A DNA stretch of 9,961 nucleotides. Origin: CAYGBW01 sp964348185 (GTDB lineage: Bacteria > Desulfobacterota > BSN033 > WVXP01). The DNA is taken from positions 1 to 9,961 of the forward strand of contig CAYGBW010000182.1 of the NCBI GenBank assembly GCA_964348185.1, in the 5' to 3' direction. Shown here in pieces: positions 6,406 to 9,961 of the stretch. The notes below the pieces were generated by a model. That model saw nothing but the letters and a program-made list of their open reading frames with translations, was not told the DNA's origin and did no database searches. Both the position numbers and the translations under genes were made by a program. Each line of letters starts with the position of its first letter. Position 1 is the stretch's first letter.

Positions 6406-7608
6406 TCAGGAGGTGTCAACATCACCCCTTTGGGGAAGGCGCAAGAGAAGAATCGCCGAAATAAAGGCCATTGCAGAGCCAAAGGAGAAGGCCCAAGGGG
6501 CTCCGAGGCGTTGCCAGAGTATTCCCATGACCAGACTTGCCGGGAAAGCCATTGTCCCAGAGGCGGTGTGGAAGACTCCATAGGCTGTCCCCCTCAGGGG
6601 TGAGGGAACCAGGTCAGCCACGTAGGCCCTGAGAACCCCCTCGGAAAAGCCATAATAGACACCATAGAGGGCGAAGAGGACCCATATATGGAAAGGTCGC
6701 ATGGCCAAGGCAAAACCGAGATACACCACGCCATAGAAAAGGAAACTCCAAAGCATAACCCCCTTCCGGCCGACACGGTCCGACAGCATCCCTCCGGGAA
6801 TGGCAGAAATCGTATTGATTCCATTGAAAAACAGCCAGAGCAGGGGGATGACCGCGGTCGATAGGCCAAGGTCCTTGGCTCGCAGAATCAGAAAAGCATC
6901 TGAGGAGTTTCCTAAAGTGAAGAGACAGACGATCAAAACGAAGTATCTGAATTCTGGAACGAGTGCCGCCACCCCCTGTGAAGCCTTTCTGGATGTTTCC
7001 GTGGAGTGTGGGTCGTCTCGATCCGCCTCACGGACAAAAAGACCGATGACCAGCACGGCCGCCAGCGCAGGAATGAAGGAAAGGAGGAAGATCCATCGTA
7101 GGTTACCCCCAAACCATGGAAGCAAAACAAAGGCGGCCAGGGGCCCTAGAACGGCTCCAAAAGAGTCCATGGCGCGGTGAAAGCCAAAAGACTTCCCCTT
7201 TTCCCTCTCCGGGGAGCTATCCGCGATCATCGCATCCCGGGGAGAGGTTCTGATCCCCTTGCCGACCCGATCCCCGAATCTGAAAAGGAGGACCTGCCAC
7301 CCTGCTGCGGAAAAAGCAAACAGGGGCTTCATGGCGGTGGAGAGGCCATAGCCGATCCAAACAAAGGGTTTTCGGCGTCTGGACCGGTCCGAAAGCCATC
7401 CCGAAACGACCTTCATGAAGCTGGCCGTGCTCTCGGCCACCCCCTCAATCAATCCGATAAAGGGGATACTCACCCCCAGCACACTAGCCAGGAACAGGGG
7501 TAGGAGGGGATAGATCATCTCACTGCTGACGTCCGTGAGGAGACTGACCACGCCCAGAAAAAGGATGTTTCTTTGCAGATTGAAAGGACTCCTGCGCAAC
7601 CGACCCAT
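6406..7608 (-). CDS. Major facilitator superfamily (MFS) transporter
   Basis: A 400-residue inner-membrane secondary transporter with about 12 hydrophobic segments in two six-helix halves joined by a charged cytoplasmic loop (about 193-215, EADRDDPHSTETSRK). MFS loop 2-3 motif A is clear in the first half (GWLSDRSRRRK, 70-80) and repeated in the second half (GMLSDRVGRK, 273-282), confirming the fold. Other marked stretches are DVSSEMIYPLLPLFL (26-40) and DRVGKGIRTSPRDAMIAD (113-130), which I associate with an uncharacterised MFS branch common in environmental proteobacteria. The substrate cannot be read from the sequence. A GAGGGGAG stretch about 10 nt upstream supports the ATG at 7608. The gene follows nuoN on the same strand but lies beyond a terminator, so a link with complex I is unlikely; no strong promoter of its own was found. 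Confidence 0.88.
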   Translation of the reverse strand: MGRLRRSPFNLQRNILFLGVVSLLTDVSSEMIYPLLPLFLASVLGVSIPFIGLIEGVAESTASFMKVVSGWLSDRSRRRKPFVWIGYGLSTAMKPLFAFSAAGWQVLLFRFGDRVGKGIRTSPRDAMIADSSPEREKGKSFGFHRAMDSFGAVLGPLAAFVLLPWFGGNLRWIFLLSFIPALAAVLVIGLFVREADRDDPHSTETSRKASQGVAALVPEFRYFVLIVCLFTLGNSSDAFLILRAKDLGLSTAVIPLLWLFFNGINTISAIPGGMLSDRVGRKGVMLWSFLFYGVVYLGFALAMRPFHIWVLFALYGVYYGFSEGVLRAYVADLVPSPLRGTAYGVFHTASGTMAFPASLVMGILWQRLGAPWAFSFGSAMAFISAILLLRLPQRGDVDTS

Positions 7609-7651
7609 GGGCTGGCTCCCCTCTTCAGAAGGGTCTACCCCTTCCCGTGAA

Positions 7652-7680
7652 AGAGGCCCCGGTTTTCGGCCGGGGCTTCT
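7652..7680 (-). terminator. Intrinsic terminator at the end of the nuo operon
   Basis: On the minus strand an 11-bp GC-rich stem (arms 7670-7680 and 7652-7662, core GCCCCGG/CCGGGGC, one G-T pair) closes a 7-nt loop. It is followed by a short run of T within CTCTTTC. It begins 14 nt after the nuoN stop codon and sits before the MFS gene, the classic place for the end of a nuo transcription unit. The T tract is short, so some read-through into the MFS gene is possible. Confidence 0.75.
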
Positions 7681-7694
7681 GCTGACCCGGACCG

Positions 7695-9158
7695 CTACAT
7701 GAGTGACTCAATGGAAGCTCTTGCTAAGGCCAAAACGGTGGATGGGAAAATACCAAGATAGAGGACCCCTGCCACGGCAATGATCAAACCGATTATGGCA
7801 GCCGGTGAAAATGTCAAGCCCGTGATTTCCCTTTCCCCTTCCCGAAAATACATCAAAACCGTTACCCGCAAATAGTAGTAGACAGACAATGCACTGTTCA
7901 GTACGCCAATGATGGCGAGCCAATAGTACTTTGCCTTTACGGCAGCACTGAAGATATAGAACTTCCCCATGAACCCGGCCAGGGGCGGGATCCCGGCCAT
8001 GGAAAGCATGAATATGGTCATGGTAGCAGCCAGGAGAGGGTATTTGAATCCAATGCCCCCATAGTCAATGATGAGGGTATTCTCCTCGCCCTTCTTGCCC
8101 AGCAGGATAACAACTGTAAAAGCCCCGATATTCATGAAGGCATAGGCCAGGAGATAAAACAGAATGCTAGAGGTCCCCAGGTCGTTTCCTGCAGTGAACG
8201 CCACAAGGACATAGCCCGCATGAGCGATACTCGAATAGGCCAGCATCCGTTTGATATTGGTCTGAGAGATCGCCACGATGTTACCCACCGTCATGGTGGC
8301 AACCGACAGGAGCCACATGATGGCCGTCCAATCCGGCTGGAAGGCTCCGAGAGCCGAGTAGAAAACACGGACAAGGCCTGCAAAAGCCGCGGCCTTCACC
8401 CCTGTGGCCATGAAGGCAGTGATCGACGTGGGTGCTCCTTCGTAAACGTCGGGCGTCCACATATGAAAGGGGACCGTAGCAATCTTGAATCCAAATCCAA
8501 TGGTCAGGAGGGCAATTCCAATGATCAATAGGGGGCTTCGCCCCGTGGTGCCACTGGCCGAGAGATAGGAAGCAATCCCTTCGAGACTGAATGAGCCTGT
8601 CGAACCATAGATCAGAGCGACCCCATAGAGGAAGAAGCCCGTGGCGAAGGCGCCCAGGATGAAATACTTCATGGCCGATTCGACTGACTTTGGATCATTC
8701 CGCATGATTCCCGCCAGGATGTACATGGTTATAGACATGGTTTCCAGGCCGAGAAAAATCGTCAGGAGATGGGTCCCAGAAGCCATCAGCATCATTCCGA
8801 GAGTGGAGAAGAGGACGAGACAATAGTATTCTCCCACATTAATCTCCTGTTGCTTTGCGTAACCCACGGAGATCAGAATTGTCAGGAGACAGATGATCCC
8901 GAAGACCATCTTGAAAAAAACCGCAAAGCTATCGGCCACCACCATGTCGCTGAAGCCGCTCTGTACCTTTCCAAAAAGGGGAAGTGCAGAGATCAGGGCG
9001 AGGATCACGCCAAAGAGGCCAATGTATCCTAGATGGTCCCTACTGTCGTTTTTTGAAGATGAAAAAACACTGACCAGGAGGATCAGTATCCCGAAGGCCG
9101 CAAGAATGATCTCTGGCATGATGATTTTGAAATCTATCTGAAGACCTGAAAGATCCAT
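7695..9158 (-). CDS. nuoN: NADH-quinone oxidoreductase subunit N (complex I)
   Basis: Membrane-arm antiporter-like subunit of respiratory complex I, taking part in proton translocation coupled to quinone reduction. The 487-residue, highly hydrophobic product matches NuoN in length (about 480-490 aa). Conserved charged residues along the membrane axis are present: E139 in the FLGLET segment, K164 in ESAMKYF, K225 in GFGFKIATVPFHMWTPDVYEG (broken-helix region), K255 in ATGVKAA and K399 in GFMGKFY. The stretch NIKRMLAYSSIAHAGY (301-316) is another family hallmark. A strong Shine-Dalgarno, GGAGGA (9172-9167), lies 8 nt before the ATG at 9158, fixing the start. It is the last nuo gene: a terminator follows 14 nt after its stop. 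The distance from nuoM (203 bp) is larger than usual because a repeat copy sits between them. Confidence 0.96.
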   Translation of the reverse strand: MDLSGLQIDFKIIMPEIILAAFGILILLVSVFSSSKNDSRDHLGYIGLFGVILALISALPLFGKVQSGFSDMVVADSFAVFFKMVFGIICLLTILISVGYAKQQEINVGEYYCLVLFSTLGMMLMASGTHLLTIFLGLETMSITMYILAGIMRNDPKSVESAMKYFILGAFATGFFLYGVALIYGSTGSFSLEGIASYLSASGTTGRSPLLIIGIALLTIGFGFKIATVPFHMWTPDVYEGAPTSITAFMATGVKAAAFAGLVRVFYSALGAFQPDWTAIMWLLSVATMTVGNIVAISQTNIKRMLAYSSIAHAGYVLVAFTAGNDLGTSSILFYLLAYAFMNIGAFTVVILLGKKGEENTLIIDYGGIGFKYPLLAATMTIFMLSMAGIPPLAGFMGKFYIFSAAVKAKYYWLAIIGVLNSALSVYYYLRVTVLMYFREGEREITGLTFSPAAIIGLIIAVAGVLYLGIFPSTVLALARASIESLM

Positions 9159-9221
9159 CTGCTAACTCCTCCACAAGCCCCTATCATCCGGCCACGAATG
9201 CCGTTGGGCACGCCCGTGACT

Positions 9222-9421
9222 TGACCAAGAATCAAGAAGCTCGAAGCCCAAAACCCGAAATACGTAACAAAATCAAAACCCTCAAATTGCAACGGTCAAA
9301 AGAGATCGCGAATTTCGACCTGCCCTGTGAAATGCTTACCCTCTGGCATCCGAAGCATATTTTACTGGGATCCTCTATAATTGGAATCTGTTTCGGATTT
9401 TGATAGTCGAATTTCAAGCTT
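9222..9421. repeat. Dispersed imperfect palindromic repeat, copy 2, overlapping the nuoM end
   Basis: Same family as the copy at 6121-6302. The A-rich left arm (about 9225-9300) contains AAGCTCGAAGCCCAAAACCC, GTAACAAAATCAAAACC and GGTCAAAAG. The T-rich right arm (about 9374-9421) contains GGAATCTGTTTCGGATTTTG and GTCGAATTTCAAGCTT. AAGCTCGAA near the left end and TTTCAAGCTT at the right end are near-complementary, so the unit could fold into a long imperfect hairpin; the centre (about 9301-9373) differs from copy 1. The right arm overlaps the last 60 bases of nuoM, and the repeat fills most of the nuoM-nuoN gap. Boundaries were judged by eye. Confidence 0.75.
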
Positions 9422-9961
9422 TTCCCCAGTGTGCTCCCCTATCTCCTCTGCCAACAGCGTCCTTGACGGCGTCTGATCAACAGTCGCCTCGTATTTGCTC
9501 TGGACGTCATTGAGGAAGTGCTTCACCGTGACATCCATTTTCTGGAAGAAGAGTTTCGGATAGATTCCCATGAGAAAAATCAACAGGATCATGGGGACCA
9601 TATAGGCAATTTCTCGAATATTGAGATCCTGGAGCTTCAGGTTCTCTGGGTTCTTGATCTCGCCGAACATGACCCGCTGAAACATCCAAAGCATGTAAGC
9701 GGCACCGAGAACAACCCCCGTGGCTCCAAGGACTCCATAAACCGTCCTGGCTTTGAAGGCCCCGAGAAGAATCAAAAACTCTCCCACAAACCCGTTGGTT
9801 CCTGGCAGGCCGATCGAGGAAAGGGTGACGATCATGAATACGGCAGCGAAAACGGGCATAACCTTGGATAGACCCCCGAAGTCGGCGATCATCCGGGTGT
9901 GCCTTCTCTCATAGATAATCCCCACGAGGAGAAAGAGGGAGCCGGTACTAACCCCGTGGTT
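9362..9961 (-). CDS. nuoM: NADH-quinone oxidoreductase subunit M (complex I), 3' part
   Basis: C-terminal 199 residues of a complex I antiporter-like subunit; the gene runs off the right edge of the window, so its start is not visible. The frame is open from the edge and begins NHGVSTGSLFLLVGIIYER, a NuoM hallmark. IGLPGTNGFVGEF with its conserved glutamate (fragment residue 61) and MFQRVMFGEIKNPEN follow. Together they separate it from NuoL and NuoN. Three or so transmembrane segments are visible. The normal family ending is reached around KMDVTVKHFLNDV. The protein then continues some 40 residues, and the last 19 (KLEIRLSKSETDSNYRGSQ) and the stop codon are read from the palindromic repeat. 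This tail looks non-native and is hydrophilic. nuoN follows downstream. Confidence 0.93.
   Translation of the reverse strand, partial: NHGVSTGSLFLLVGIIYERRHTRMIADFGGLSKVMPVFAAVFMIVTLSSIGLPGTNGFVGEFLILLGAFKARTVYGVLGATGVVLGAAYMLWMFQRVMFGEIKNPENLKLQDLNIREIAYMVPMILLIFLMGIYPKLFFQKMDVTVKHFLNDVQSKYEATVDQTPSRTLLAEEIGEHTGEKLEIRLSKSETDSNYRGSQ

Noticed and set aside
6205..6603. 132-residue plus-strand frame
   Set aside because: It starts in the repeat and runs antisense into the MFS gene; the sequence looks non-coding.
9232..9417. 61-residue minus-strand and 60-residue plus-strand frames in repeat copy 2
   Set aside because: Both are read from the repeat and overlap the nuoM end; no start signal or recognisable domain.

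Overview
The window looks like a chromosomal segment of a Gram-negative bacterium, most probably a Desulfobacterota (Deltaproteobacteria) lineage. This assignment is inferred from three things: the gene order ftsE-ftsX-envC-ctp-yibQ, complex I subunits of the 14-subunit type, and A/T-rich palindromic dispersed repeats of a kind I associate with environmental genomes of that group. No rRNA or other direct taxonomic marker is present.

Plus strand, about 250-5961: five genes for septal peptidoglycan remodelling. FtsE (ATPase) and FtsX (permease) form an ABC-type complex that works as a signal transducer. EnvC is a periplasmic coiled-coil protein whose LytM domain has lost its zinc ligands, so it is expected to activate amidases rather than cut peptidoglycan. 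Ctp is an S41 carboxy-terminal processing protease with an intact Ser-Lys-Gln catalytic set. The last gene is a membrane-anchored divergent polysaccharide deacetylase (YibQ family), which lies next to envC in E. coli too. ftsX/envC and ctp/yibQ are tightly packed. ftsE and ftsX, normally adjacent or overlapping, are separated here by 233 bp holding small stem-loops, and ctp has a good candidate promoter of its own.

Middle, 5962-6405: a convergent intergenic region with weak stem-loops and an approximately 180-bp imperfect palindromic repeat.

Minus strand, 9961 down to 6406: the 3' end of nuoM (cut by the window edge), nuoN, a clear intrinsic terminator, then an MFS transporter gene. A second copy of the palindromic repeat lies between nuoM and nuoN. 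The last 19 or so codons and the stop codon of nuoM lie inside this repeat, so it has become part of the NuoM C-terminus.

I see no tRNA, rRNA, CRISPR array, transposase, integrase, toxin-antitoxin or defence gene. Most of the window is ordinary core genome. The repeat family and its effect on NuoM, and the structured ftsE-ftsX gap, are the most notable points. I do not see a new biological system.
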